From Mycobacterium sp. 852002-51057_SCH5723018 (lineage in GTDB: Bacteria > Actinomycetota > Actinomycetes > Mycobacteriales > Mycobacteriaceae): a stretch of 64,000 nucleotides of DNA. Each line of letters opens with the position of its first letter. Positions within the stretch are counted from its first letter, which is position 1. The DNA lies in contig NZ_LZIR01000070.1 of assembly GCF_001667035.1 (NCBI RefSeq), forward strand, positions 275,873 to 339,872, given 5' to 3'. This document shows, in pieces, positions 28,045 through 36,451 of this stretch. The translations under genes and the position numbers were made by a program. The notes beneath the pieces are model-generated. The model made no database searches. It was not told the DNA's origin and saw only the letters and a list, made by a program, of their open reading frames with translations.

Positions 28045-28722
28045 GTGTCCGACCGCTCGACGCAGGCCGAGTACATGCACGCCTCCCGGGGCCGCCGGTC
28101 GTCGCACCACTCCGGCGATGGCCGGAAACAAGCGATCCTGGCCACCGCGGAACGGCTCCTGAAGGAGCGACCGCTGGCCGACTTTTCCGTCGACGATCTG
28201 GCAAAAGGCGCCGGCATCTCCCGACCCACCTTCTACTTCTACTTCCAGTCGAAGAACGCGGTGTTGTTGTGGCTGCTGGATCAGATGAACCACAAGGCGC
28301 ACGCGGCGCTCGCGGCGCTGGGCCCGCAATTGCCCGGCGACCCGGCGACGCTCTGGCGGGCGCGCATCGAGGCTTTCTTCGAGGTGTCGGGATCGCGTCG
28401 GGCGGTCGCCGTGGCCGGGGCCGCGGCGAAATCCACCAACCCGGAGGTCCGGCAGCGGTGGTCGGCGCTGATGCAAAAGTGGGTTTCCTACACCACGGCG
28501 GCGATCAAGGCGGAGCGTAAGCGGGGCGCCGCTCCGGACACCTTCCCGGCCGAGGACCTGTCCGTCGCGCTGAACATGTTGAACGAGCGGGTGATGGCCG
28601 CGACGTTCACCGCCGAGGAGGAAGCGATCCCCGAAAACCGGGTGATCGACATGCTGGTGCACATCTGGCTGGCCGGGATCTATGTGGCCGACGGTAAAGC
28701 CTTGGCCGCTAAGGGTTTTTGA
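28045..28722 (+). CDS. TetR family regulator, EthR-like
   Basis: A 225-residue TetR protein very close to M. tuberculosis EthR: AILATAERLLKERPLADFSV, DDLAKGAGISRPTFYFYFQS (recognition helix region), QKWVSYTTAAIKAERKRGAA and ALNMLNERVMA follow the EthR pattern through the ligand-binding domain. EthR represses the monooxygenase gene ethA; no such gene is next to this one. The neighbours are two exported polysaccharide deacetylases. The GTG start at 28045 fits a leaderless transcript; an ATG at 28075 is an alternative. Confidence 0.9.
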   Translation: MSDRSTQAEYMHASRGRRSSHHSGDGRKQAILATAERLLKERPLADFSVDDLAKGAGISRPTFYFYFQSKNAVLLWLLDQMNHKAHAALAALGPQLPGDPATLWRARIEAFFEVSGSRRAVAVAGAAAKSTNPEVRQRWSALMQKWVSYTTAAIKAERKRGAAPDTFPAEDLSVALNMLNERVMAATFTAEEEAIPENRVIDMLVHIWLAGIYVADGKALAAKGF

Positions 28723-29115
28723 GCCCCGCCGCGCGCGGTCGATGCTCTCGTCGATCAACCGGTCGACGGCGCCGACGTAGGTCGGCGACGGCGCCTTGCC
28801 CGACAGGGCGGCGACCGCCCGGGCGTGCCCAACACCATTCAGCAGGCCGTTACGCAAGCGATCAGCGTCGACGAACTGGCGCGGATCTCGTTGCGCGTAC
28901 TGTCGACCGGCGGCACGCTGCGCGATATCGGCGACTCGGAGTGGGAGCACCTGCCGGACCTGGGGCCCGGATTCACCGAGGAGGCGGCGTGACGCCACGA
29001 GGTCGCCCGGTTGCGGGTTGACCAGGCATAGCGAGAAAGTCACAAGTTCATCTCCACGCAGGAACACTCGACGGATGTGCCGGGACCGCGGTGGGGGGCA
29101 GCTTAGCGTTCCAGC
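28723..29115. other. Interval without a firm gene
   Basis: Between the EthR-like gene and the second deacetylase. One short plus-strand frame, 28825-28992, reads VPNTIQQAVTQAISVDELAR and then a tail ending in GPGFTEEAA; it is in the frame of the TetR stop and could be the C-terminal scrap of a lost gene. I cannot assign it to a family. The long minus-strand frame through this interval looks like a shadow. Confidence 0.4.
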
Positions 29116-29961
29116 GTGAGCGAACTGGATCGGCGGCGGTTCCTGGTCGCGGTGGCCGCGACGGTGGCCGTGACGGGGATCTCGTGGTACTCCGGCGGCG
29201 GTCCAAGCGAGACGGTCGCCCATGGAGACGTGGCCGGATCCGTGCCCAACCCGATCACTCCGGCCCTGCCGCCACTATTGCCGCCCCCGGCCCGGGGATC
29301 GCGCATCCCGCTGCCGGGTGGCGCGGCGCTGGCCAAGCTTCCGGGCACCGATCTCATGGCATGGACGGTCGATGACGGTGTCAACACCGACGTGGTGCGG
29401 CTCTACACCCAATTCGCCAAGGACACCGGCGTGCGGCTCACCTACTTCGTCACGGGCTCCTTTCGCTCCTGGACCGAGAATTCCGCCTTGCTTCGACCGC
29501 TGGTGGAATCCGGGCAGATTCAGCTGGCCAACCACACGTGGAGCCACCCGGATTTGACGAATCTGTCGCCGAGCCAGATCGCCGACGAACTCGGTCGCAC
29601 CGACGCGTTCCTGCGCAACACCTACGGCGTGGACGCCGCCCCGTACTTCCGGCCGCCATACGGCCATCACAACTCCGTGGTCGACGCGGTCGCGGCCGAT
29701 CTGGGCTACCAGATTCCCACGCTGTGGAGCGGCGACTTGCGAGACTCCGCAGTGCTTTCCGAGGACCAGATTGTCCGGCTGGCGCACCAGTCCTTCGCGC
29801 CGCAGAACATCGTGATCGGCCACCTCAACCACCCACCGATCACCCATGTCTATGGCCAGCTTGTGGACATCATCCGATCGCGCAGACTGCGGACCGTGAC
29901 GCTCAACGACGTCTTCCTGCGACCGGAGATACCGCACCGGACACCGCGTTTCGCCGGCTGA
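29116..29961 (+). CDS. Exported polysaccharide deacetylase (CE4), copy 2
   Basis: A 281-residue deacetylase with a twin-arginine signal (LDRRRFLVAVAATVAVTG), a Pro-rich linker (PALPPLLPPPARGS) and the NodB core: AWTVDDGVNTD, LANHTWSHPDLTN, YFRPPYGHHNS and IVIGHLNHPP. It aligns with the 27124-27858 product over the catalytic domain but has a longer linker. Start GTG 29116. The two copies flank the EthR-like gene and point towards the same kind of substrate, probably an envelope polysaccharide. Confidence 0.9.
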   Translation: MSELDRRRFLVAVAATVAVTGISWYSGGGPSETVAHGDVAGSVPNPITPALPPLLPPPARGSRIPLPGGAALAKLPGTDLMAWTVDDGVNTDVVRLYTQFAKDTGVRLTYFVTGSFRSWTENSALLRPLVESGQIQLANHTWSHPDLTNLSPSQIADELGRTDAFLRNTYGVDAAPYFRPPYGHHNSVVDAVAADLGYQIPTLWSGDLRDSAVLSEDQIVRLAHQSFAPQNIVIGHLNHPPITHVYGQLVDIIRSRRLRTVTLNDVFLRPEIPHRTPRFAG

Positions 29962-29996
29962 GGCGGCGCCCAGCGGCGGATGAGATCAGGCGAAGC

Positions 29997-31634
29997 CTAG
30001 CCGCCCTGCGCCACTTGGGCTTTCGCCCACCGGTAATCGGCCTTTCCGGACGGCGAGCGTTGCAGCCGGTCGCAGAAGACGATCGCCTTCGGCAACTTGT
30101 AGCGCGCGATATGCCGAGCGGCCTCCGCGATGATGCTGTCGGCGTCCGCGGGCTGCCCATCAGTCAGCTGCACCAGCGCCACCACCTCGTTTCCCCACCG
30201 GACGCTCGGCCGGCTCGTCACCACGACGTCGTAGACGGCGGGATGCTCGGCGATCGCGGCCTCGACCTCTTCGGCGAAGATCTTCTCGCCACCGGAGTTG
30301 ATGGTCACCGAGTCGCGGCCCAGCAGCTCGATCTCGCCGTCGGCGTGCCAGCGGGCCCGGTCGCCGGGCACCGAGTGCCTGATCCCCTCGATCACGGGGA
30401 ACGTGCGCGCGGTCTTCTGCGGATCGCCGAGGTACCCCAGCGGTATCGGGCCCTGTTGGGCGAGCCAGCCGATTTCGTCGTCGCCCGGCGCCAGCAGCCG
30501 CGTCGTGTCCGAACTGACGACCACCGCGCCGGGGTTTGGGGCGAAGCGACCGCTCGCGTTCTGCAGGCGGCTGGACACCTGGCCCATCTGCGAGCCGGAT
30601 TCCGATGACCCGCCGGCGTCCAGGATCGTCAGGTTCGGCAGCAGCTCGACGAATCGCTTCTTGAGCGGCGCACTGAGCGCCGCGCCGCCGGTCACCAGCA
30701 CCAGCAGCCCCGATAGGTCGTAATCGCCGGTTTCCAATTCGTCGAGCAGGGGCCGCCCAAACGCATCGCCGACGATCGACAGCGACACCACGCGTTCGCG
30801 GCTGGCCAGCGCCCACGCCTCGGCCGGGTCGAAGTGGGTGGTCGTCGGCGCCATCACGAACGGGCGGCCGTTGCACAGGTTGATGAACGCCGCCCACTGC
30901 GCCGCGCCGTGCATCAGCGGCGCGCACGTCATCGAACCGGGCCCGTCGGGGCGGGAGCGCTCGACGATCTCGTCCAGGCTGCGCACCACCTCGCCGGTGC
31001 CGAAATTCCGGCCGCCCATCGCATTCATGTAGATGTCGTGCTGGCGCCACAGCACCGCCTTGGGCATCCCGGTGGTGCCGCCGGTGTAGAGCACATAGAG
31101 ATCGTCGGGTGACGGGACCAGATCCAGCGGCCCGTCGGACACCGAGGCGAGCAACTCCTCGTAGCGCACCGCCCCGGGCAGCGGGTCGTTGCCCGAGCCG
31201 TCGTCGACATGGATCAGCCGCACCGGGCGGGGCAGCTTCTGCAGCGCCGTCCCCAGCGTCGGCGCGAACCGCGCGTGGTACATCACCGCGTCAGCGCCGG
31301 CATTGTCCAGCAGATACACCAGTTCGTCGGCAACGTAGCGGTAGTTGACGTTGAACGGGGCGACACGTGCCTGGTACGCGCCGAGCATCGCCTCGAGGAA
31401 CTCGTTGCAATTCGCCAGGTACAGACCGAGGTGGCTCTGGCCCGATTCGTGCGGCGCCAACTCCGCGCGTTCGCGCCGCACGCCCAGCCCCCAGTCGTGC
31501 AGCGCCCGGGCGAAGCGGCGCGCGCGTTCGTCGGTCTGCGCGAAGGTCAGGCGCCGATCGCCGAACACGATGCAGTCCCGGTCGGGGTTGGCCTCCGCGA
31601 CCGCACCGAACACCTGGGCGAGGTTGAATTGCAC
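29997..31634 (-). CDS. Acyl-CoA synthetase (FadD19/FadD17-like)
   Basis: A 545-residue ANL-family ligase activating a carboxylic acid to acyl-AMP and then CoA ester. The P-loop is VLYTGGTTGMPKAVLWRQHD; motif DAGGSSESG replaces the usual YGxTE; the hinge and C-terminal parts include LLGRDSVTINSGGEKIFAEE and the terminal catalytic Lys region RSPSGKADYRWA. The WRQHDIYMNAMGG stretch resembles steroid side-chain ligases such as FadD19. GTG 31634 has GGAGGAGGGG upstream; the frame extends further into the next promoter without family sequence. Confidence 0.9.
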   Translation of the reverse strand: MQFNLAQVFGAVAEANPDRDCIVFGDRRLTFAQTDERARRFARALHDWGLGVRRERAELAPHESGQSHLGLYLANCNEFLEAMLGAYQARVAPFNVNYRYVADELVYLLDNAGADAVMYHARFAPTLGTALQKLPRPVRLIHVDDGSGNDPLPGAVRYEELLASVSDGPLDLVPSPDDLYVLYTGGTTGMPKAVLWRQHDIYMNAMGGRNFGTGEVVRSLDEIVERSRPDGPGSMTCAPLMHGAAQWAAFINLCNGRPFVMAPTTTHFDPAEAWALASRERVVSLSIVGDAFGRPLLDELETGDYDLSGLLVLVTGGAALSAPLKKRFVELLPNLTILDAGGSSESGSQMGQVSSRLQNASGRFAPNPGAVVVSSDTTRLLAPGDDEIGWLAQQGPIPLGYLGDPQKTARTFPVIEGIRHSVPGDRARWHADGEIELLGRDSVTINSGGEKIFAEEVEAAIAEHPAVYDVVVTSRPSVRWGNEVVALVQLTDGQPADADSIIAEAARHIARYKLPKAIVFCDRLQRSPSGKADYRWAKAQVAQGG

Positions 31635-31694
31635 TGCCCCTCCTCCCGTCGAGCCAGCGCCACGGTAGCGCGCCCACCTATTAGTCTCGGCTTC

Positions 31695-32534
31695 GTGTGC
31701 GGGGCTATTGGGACCGGATACAGCCGATACGTCGCCATCGGGGACAGCCAGACCGAGGGCTTGTGGGACGGCGACGACGCTGTCGGCCTGCTGGGATTCG
31801 CCGACCGGCTCGCGGTGCTGCTCGACTCGCTCTATCCCGGTTTGCACTACGCCAACCTGGCGATCCGCGGCAAGCTGGTGGCCGACGTGCTGCGCGAGCA
31901 GGTCCCACGGGCGCTGGACATGCGGCCGGACCTGATCACCGTGTGCGTCGGGATGAACGACGTCATCCAGCCGGGACGATCCTTCGGCCGCGCCCTGACC
32001 GACCTCGACGAGGTTCACGCCGCGCTGGCCGAATCCGGGGCGACGGTGGTCACGACGACGTTCCCCAACGTCGCGCAGTTCCTCCCGCTCGGCCGGCTGG
32101 TGTCCGGGCGGCTTGCCCGCATCAACGATGCGATCCGAACGGCGGCCGACCAACACGGCTTCAGGCTGGTGGACCTCTACCATGCGCCCTCGATGCGCGA
32201 CCTGGACACCTGGGACATCGACCGCGTGCACGCCTCCACCAAGGGGCACATCCTGTTCGCCGAGGCCGCCGCCGAGGCCCTCGATTTGCCTGGCAGCAAC
32301 CATGATTGGGCCGTAGCCAGCGGCAGTCCCACGCGGCTTTCGTTGAGGACGCGAACGTACGGGCAGCTGCGCTGGACCCAGCAAAAGTTCATGCCGTGGG
32401 TGTGGCGACGCCTGCGCGGCAAATCGTCGGCCGACGGGCGGGTGCCCAAGCGGCCGCGGCTGGCCCCCCTCGCGGCGCCCAGCGAAGACATTGCGGCGCG
32501 GTTCGACGACCGGTCAGGCATCCTTGAGCCATGA
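31695..32534 (+). CDS. SGNH/GDSL hydrolase
   Basis: A 279-residue SGNH esterase. Block I AIGDSQTEGLWDGDD contains the nucleophile Ser; block III is VCVGMNDV; block V DIDRVHASTKGH holds the D-x2-H pair. An additional basic C-terminal tail of about 60 residues (RRLRGKSSADGRVPKRPR) follows the domain. GTG 31695 is the best start; it overlaps nothing and gives a compact N-terminus before GDS. The stop overlaps the dedA start by 4 bases (ATGA). Confidence 0.88.
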   Translation: MCGAIGTGYSRYVAIGDSQTEGLWDGDDAVGLLGFADRLAVLLDSLYPGLHYANLAIRGKLVADVLREQVPRALDMRPDLITVCVGMNDVIQPGRSFGRALTDLDEVHAALAESGATVVTTTFPNVAQFLPLGRLVSGRLARINDAIRTAADQHGFRLVDLYHAPSMRDLDTWDIDRVHASTKGHILFAEAAAEALDLPGSNHDWAVASGSPTRLSLRTRTYGQLRWTQQKFMPWVWRRLRGKSSADGRVPKRPRLAPLAAPSEDIAARFDDRSGILEP

Positions 32535-33196
32535 ATGTGGAGGCTTTGCTGCAGTCGATCCCGCCGCTGTTGGTCTATCTGGTGGTCGGCGGCGTGGTCG
32601 GAGTGGAAAGTCTGGGCATTCCCCTTCCCGGCGAGATCGTGCTGGTCAGCGCCGCGCTGATGTCGTCGCACCACGACCTGGCCGTCAATCCCGTCGGTGT
32701 CGGCGCCGCCGCCGTGATCGGCGCCGTGGTCGGCGACTCGATCGGCTACGCGGTTGGGCGACGGTTCGGCATGCCGCTCTTCGACCGGCTTGGCCGGCGG
32801 TTCCCCAAGCACTTCGGCCCCGGACACGTCGCGCTCGCCGAAAAGCTGTTCAACCGCTGGGGCGCCCGTGCCGTGTTCTTCGGCCGCTTCATCGCGCTGC
32901 TGCGGATCTTCGCCGGGCCGCTGGCTGGCGCGCTGAAGATGCCCTACCCGCGCTTCCTTGTCGCCAACGTCTCCGGCGGGATCTGCTGGGCGGGCGGCAC
33001 CACCGCGCTCGTCTACTTCGCCGGGATGGCCGCCGAACGCTGGCTGGAGCGGTTTTCCTGGATCGGGCTGGTGATCGCCGTCGTGTGCGGGCTGACGGCC
33101 GCGATCGTGCTGCGCGAACGCACGTCGCGCGCGATCGCCGAACTGGAGGCCGAGCACTACCGCAAAACCGGTAGCGAAGCGGCCGACGCCGCCTGA
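32531..33196 (+). CDS. dedA: DedA family membrane protein
   Basis: A 221-residue VTT/DedA protein, a family of half-transporters linked to lipid carrier (undecaprenyl phosphate) recycling and membrane homeostasis. Features are SLGIPLPGEIVLVSAALMSS, GYAVGRRFGMPLFDRLGRRF and the re-entrant loop FFGRFIALLRIFAGPLAGAL with the conserved F-x-R-x3-R. About five hydrophobic segments. The M. tuberculosis homologue is Rv2637, which likewise stands next to a STAS gene. Confidence 0.92.
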   Translation: MNVEALLQSIPPLLVYLVVGGVVGVESLGIPLPGEIVLVSAALMSSHHDLAVNPVGVGAAAVIGAVVGDSIGYAVGRRFGMPLFDRLGRRFPKHFGPGHVALAEKLFNRWGARAVFFGRFIALLRIFAGPLAGALKMPYPRFLVANVSGGICWAGGTTALVYFAGMAAERWLERFSWIGLVIAVVCGLTAAIVLRERTSRAIAELEAEHYRKTGSEAADAA

Positions 33197-33209
33197 GATC
33201 CCCGGCCGG

Positions 33210-33845
33210 CTAACCTACCGCCTCGCCGAGGTCCTCCGGCGCCGCGGGCCGGTGCTGCGCGATCAGGGCGCCGGCCATCCTGCGGGCACGCAGGGCGGCG
33301 TCCACGTCACCCACCGCGGCCAAGATGATGGCGCCCTTCATCAGGATGTGCCAGGACGACGCGAAGTCCTCGACATCGCTCAGACCCGCCGCGACGGCCC
33401 GGTGCCGCACGATGTCGCGGACGTGGTCGATGTGGGCGATGCAGGCCTGTCCTATCGGATGGTCCGCACCAAACTCGAGCAACACGTTGATGAACGAGCA
33501 CCCCTCGTATCCGTCGCGCAGCTGAAACCAGTCGTGCATGACGTCGAAGATCGCCAGCAGCTGCTCCTCCGGCGTCTCGCCGCGCCGCCGCGACTGCTCC
33601 TCGATCAGGCCGTGCGTCCACACCTCTTCGCGCCGCTGCAACACGGCCAGCACGAGCTCGTCCTTAGTCGCGAAATGACGGTAAAGGGTGGCCCGTGCCA
33701 CGCCGGCGCGCGCGATCACCTCGTCGGTGCCCACCGAGCGGATCCCGCGCCGGCTGAACAGCTCATAGGCCGCGGTCAGGATGCGTTCACGAGCCGATAC
33801 GGCTGGCGTGGGGACATCGTCGCTGGTCATAGCCAGCCTTACCAT
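33210..33845 (-). CDS. TetR family regulator
   Basis: A 211-residue TetR protein: RERILTAAYELFSRRGIRSV, then GTDEVIARAGVARATLYRHF as the helix-turn-helix. The ligand domain includes DWFQLRDGYEGCSFINVLLE, common in regulators of stress or efflux genes. ATG 33827 (MTSDDVPT) is an alternative start. A perfect palindrome 20 bases upstream of the first ATG is the likely own operator; the divergent STAS gene could also be controlled. Confidence 0.9.
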   Translation of the reverse strand: MVRLAMTSDDVPTPAVSARERILTAAYELFSRRGIRSVGTDEVIARAGVARATLYRHFATKDELVLAVLQRREEVWTHGLIEEQSRRRGETPEEQLLAIFDVMHDWFQLRDGYEGCSFINVLLEFGADHPIGQACIAHIDHVRDIVRHRAVAAGLSDVEDFASSWHILMKGAIILAAVGDVDAALRARRMAGALIAQHRPAAPEDLGEAVG

Positions 33846-33865
33846 ACTCTTAGGCTGCGACAGCT

Positions 33866-33883
33866 AGACAGACCACCCTGTCT
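33866..33883. promoter_or_regulatory. Perfect palindrome, probable TetR operator
   Basis: AGACAG-ACCACC-CTGTCT: two perfect 6-base arms around a 6-base centre, in the short region between the TetR gene and the STAS gene. The extended form is TAGACAG-N6-CTGTCTC. Its size and place fit a TetR dimer site. Binding is inferred. Confidence 0.65.
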
Positions 33884-33984
33884 CGTTATAAAAAAGAAAT
33901 TCGCAGTTCGCGAATCGTCGGTCTTCAGACAGAAGGACGGGCACCGTCCCGGCATCCCACGCGCCGGTAGATTAGGAGTCCATC

Positions 33985-34419
33985 ATGAGCGTTATCGCGG
34001 AACCGATGTCCAGCCACCACCTCATGCTGAGCACACGTTTGGTCTACCAGCTGGGCAATCCACGCAGCACGCTGCGAGCGACTACCGACCGCAGTGGCCC
34101 GGCGGTGCTGATCAACGCCGGCGGTGAGGTCGACGCCTGCAACGAGAACACCTGGAGGCAGCTGGTCAGCGAGGCGGCCAACGTCGTCATCGCCCCGGGT
34201 CCTTTCGTGGTCGACGTCACGGGACTCGATTTCATGGGATGCTGCGCGTTCGCGGTTCTCGCCGAGGAGGCGCGACGGTGTAACGAGCGCGGCATCGAAC
34301 TGCGCGTGGTGAGCCGCGACCCGATCGTCGCCCGGATCATCGACGCGTGCGGCCTGAGCGCCGTGCTGCCGATCTACCCGACCGCGGACAGCGCGCTCGC
34401 GGCGCCCGCCCGCTGGTAA
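33985..34419 (+). CDS. STAS domain anti-sigma factor antagonist-like protein lacking the usual Ser
   Basis: A 144-residue STAS protein: PAVLINAGGEVDACNENTWR (first strand and helix), VVDVTGLDFMGCCAFAVLAE (phosphorylation loop) and LRVVSRDPIVARIIDACGLS (C-terminal helix). In classical antagonists the loop has D-S/T-S-G with a phosphorylated Ser; here it reads GCC, so phospho-control of the SpoIIAA type is unlikely. This substitution occurs in a group of mycobacterial STAS proteins such as the Rv2638 type. ATG 33985 is preceded by AGGAGTC. Confidence 0.88.
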   Translation: MSVIAEPMSSHHLMLSTRLVYQLGNPRSTLRATTDRSGPAVLINAGGEVDACNENTWRQLVSEAANVVIAPGPFVVDVTGLDFMGCCAFAVLAEEARRCNERGIELRVVSRDPIVARIIDACGLSAVLPIYPTADSALAAPARW

Positions 34420-34439
34420 TAGCGGAGCGAATTCCCAGT

Positions 34440-35540
34440 TTGGGGCCCACCTTCGGAGCGGAGGAAGAGTTCCTCCTCGTCGATCCGCGGACCGGCGAAC
34501 CGGCCCCCCGCAACACCGCGGTGGCCGAGGAGGCCAAGCGCCAAGGTGTCGAGCTGCAGCTGGAGCTGAGCAGCTGCCAGGTGGAAACCACCTCCGGCGT
34601 CGCGACCACCAGCGCGGAGCTCCACGAGCAGCTCACCAAGCTGCGCCGCGGCGCGGCGCGGGCCGCCGAGGCCAGCGGGGTCCGGCTCTTGGCCTCCGGA
34701 CTGCCGCCCGTCACGCCGCACGAGTTCCCCGTCACCGACACCCCGCGATACCGGCGGATCGGTGCGGAGTACGGGATGGTCGCGCACGAGCAGGGCATCT
34801 GCGGGTGTCACGTGCACGTCGAGGTACCCGACCGCGCGGCCGCCGTCCATGTCAGCAATTGGCTGCGGCCGTGGCTGCCGTCGCTGCTTGCCTTGTCGGC
34901 CAATTCGCCGGTGTATCGCAACGCGGACAGCGGGTACGCGAGCTGGCGCAGCATGCTGTGGCGCCGCTGGCCGGTCGCCGGGCCGCCGCCGTTCTTCCCC
35001 ACGCCCGACGAGTACGACCGCACGGTGCGCATGCTCATCGACAGCGAGGTGATCCTCGATCGAAAGATGGTCTATTGGGACGTGCGCCCGTCGGAGAACT
35101 TTCCGACGATCGAGGTGCGCGTGGCCGACGTGCCCGCGACCGTCGCGGAAACGGTGCTGCTCGCCACGCTGGTGCGGGCCGCGGTGATGACGGCGCTCGA
35201 GGAAAGCCGAGCGCGACCCGAAAGGGGTGGGGGGACCGGCCGCCTGCCGCCCGCCGCGCTGCGGGCGGCGTACTGGAAGGCCGCCCACGACGGGCTGTCG
35301 GGACGAGGGCTCGACCTGTTCGGAGGCCGCGGCGCGGTGCCGGCCCGCGAGCAGCTGGACGCGCTGGTACACCGGGTGCGCCCAGCGCTCGAGGCGTTGG
35401 GCGAATACGAGCGCGCCGTAGCGGAACTCGACCGCATCGCCGCCCAGGGCAACGGGGCGATGCGGCAGCTGCGTGCGTGGCGCAAACGCGAGGACGCGAT
35501 GGACGTCATCGCCGAGGCCGCCGTTGCCACGCTGAGCTGA
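34440..35540 (+). CDS. GCS2-type carboxylate-amine ligase (YbdK family)
   Basis: A glutamate-cysteine-ligase-like enzyme that ligates Glu to an amine with ATP. FGAEEEFLLVDPRTGEP is the N-terminal substrate strand, ELSSCQVETTSGV and GCHVHVEVPDR are family motifs, and SENFPTIEVRVADVP is the metal/ATP strand. The start is uncertain: the frame is open far upstream through the STAS gene, but family sequence begins just after TTG 34440; no ATG or GTG fits well. From there the product has 366 residues. It follows the STAS gene by 20 bases. Confidence 0.85.
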   Translation: MGPTFGAEEEFLLVDPRTGEPAPRNTAVAEEAKRQGVELQLELSSCQVETTSGVATTSAELHEQLTKLRRGAARAAEASGVRLLASGLPPVTPHEFPVTDTPRYRRIGAEYGMVAHEQGICGCHVHVEVPDRAAAVHVSNWLRPWLPSLLALSANSPVYRNADSGYASWRSMLWRRWPVAGPPPFFPTPDEYDRTVRMLIDSEVILDRKMVYWDVRPSENFPTIEVRVADVPATVAETVLLATLVRAAVMTALEESRARPERGGGTGRLPPAALRAAYWKAAHDGLSGRGLDLFGGRGAVPAREQLDALVHRVRPALEALGEYERAVAELDRIAAQGNGAMRQLRAWRKREDAMDVIAEAAVATLS

Positions 35541-35548
35541 ACCGCTCG

Positions 35549-36343
35549 TCAGGCCACCGTGAGCAGGCGGTACAGCCCGATCAGGCCGACGACGACGATG
35601 GTGGCGCGCAAGGCATTCGGCGACAGCCGGCGCCCGTACCGCGCCCCCAGCCATCCCCCGATCAGGGAGCCCGCCGCGATGAGGCCGGCCACCGACCAGC
35701 TGATCCGATGGAAGGCGACCAACGAATAGCTCGCCGCCGCAACCACATTGACCACCAACGCCAGCAGGTTCTTGGCCGCGTTCATGCGCTGCACCGACTC
35801 GGGCAGCAGGGCCCCCATCACGCCGACCAGCAGGATCCCCTGCGCGGCGGTGAAGTAGCCGCCGTAAACGCCGACGGCGAATGTGCCGAGCACCAGCACC
35901 GCCATCCGCGCCGGCGTGACGTGCTCGGGTGAGCGGCCGGCCTCCTCCGCGCGCCGGCGGGCCCATGACTGAATGCGCGGTCCCAGCACCACCAGCCCCA
36001 GGGCCAGCACCAGCAGCACCGGCACGACCGCGGCGAACACCTTCTCGGGCAGATGCAGCAGCAGGAAGGCGCCCAGCACCGCACCGGCCAGCGACGCCGG
36101 GAGCTGCCACCGCAACCGATCCCACTGCCCGCGCAGCTCGGCGCGATAGCCCCAGGTGCCCGACACGCTGCCGGCCACCAGGCCCACCGCGTTGGACATG
36201 GTCGAGGTGACCGGCGGATAGCCGAGCGCGACGAGCGTCGGGAAGGTGATCAGGGTGCCCGAGCCGACGAGGGCGTTGATGGCGCCGGCGGCGAACCCGG
36301 CCAGGGCGATCAAAAGCATGTGGGAAGGCAGCACTTCGGACAA
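35549..36343 (-). CDS. TauE/SafE family sulphite/sulphonate exporter-like protein
   Basis: A 264-residue membrane protein with about eight helices. LIALAGFAAGAINALVGSGT and FPTLVALGYPPVTSTMSNAV are the first TauE repeat, and AVGVYGGYFTAAQGILLVG followed by NAAKNLLAL the second. Such proteins move sulphur-containing or other organic anions. TTG 36343 and ATG 36319 are possible starts. It converges with the ligase gene, 8 bases between the stops. Confidence 0.9.
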   Translation of the reverse strand: MSEVLPSHMLLIALAGFAAGAINALVGSGTLITFPTLVALGYPPVTSTMSNAVGLVAGSVSGTWGYRAELRGQWDRLRWQLPASLAGAVLGAFLLLHLPEKVFAAVVPVLLVLALGLVVLGPRIQSWARRRAEEAGRSPEHVTPARMAVLVLGTFAVGVYGGYFTAAQGILLVGVMGALLPESVQRMNAAKNLLALVVNVVAAASYSLVAFHRISWSVAGLIAAGSLIGGWLGARYGRRLSPNALRATIVVVGLIGLYRLLTVA

Positions 36344-36451
36344 GCTTAGCCTGGCGAACGATGCGCGCCCCGTAGGGGCGGGCCGAGGAGCCGCGCAATG
36401 GAGGCTAAGCGGCTGCCCTGCGCCAACAACCGCGCGACAGAGCGACTTTCG

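Noticed and set aside
27973..29223. Long minus-strand frame through the EthR-like gene
   Set aside because: It is antisense to a clear TetR gene and has no domain of its own.
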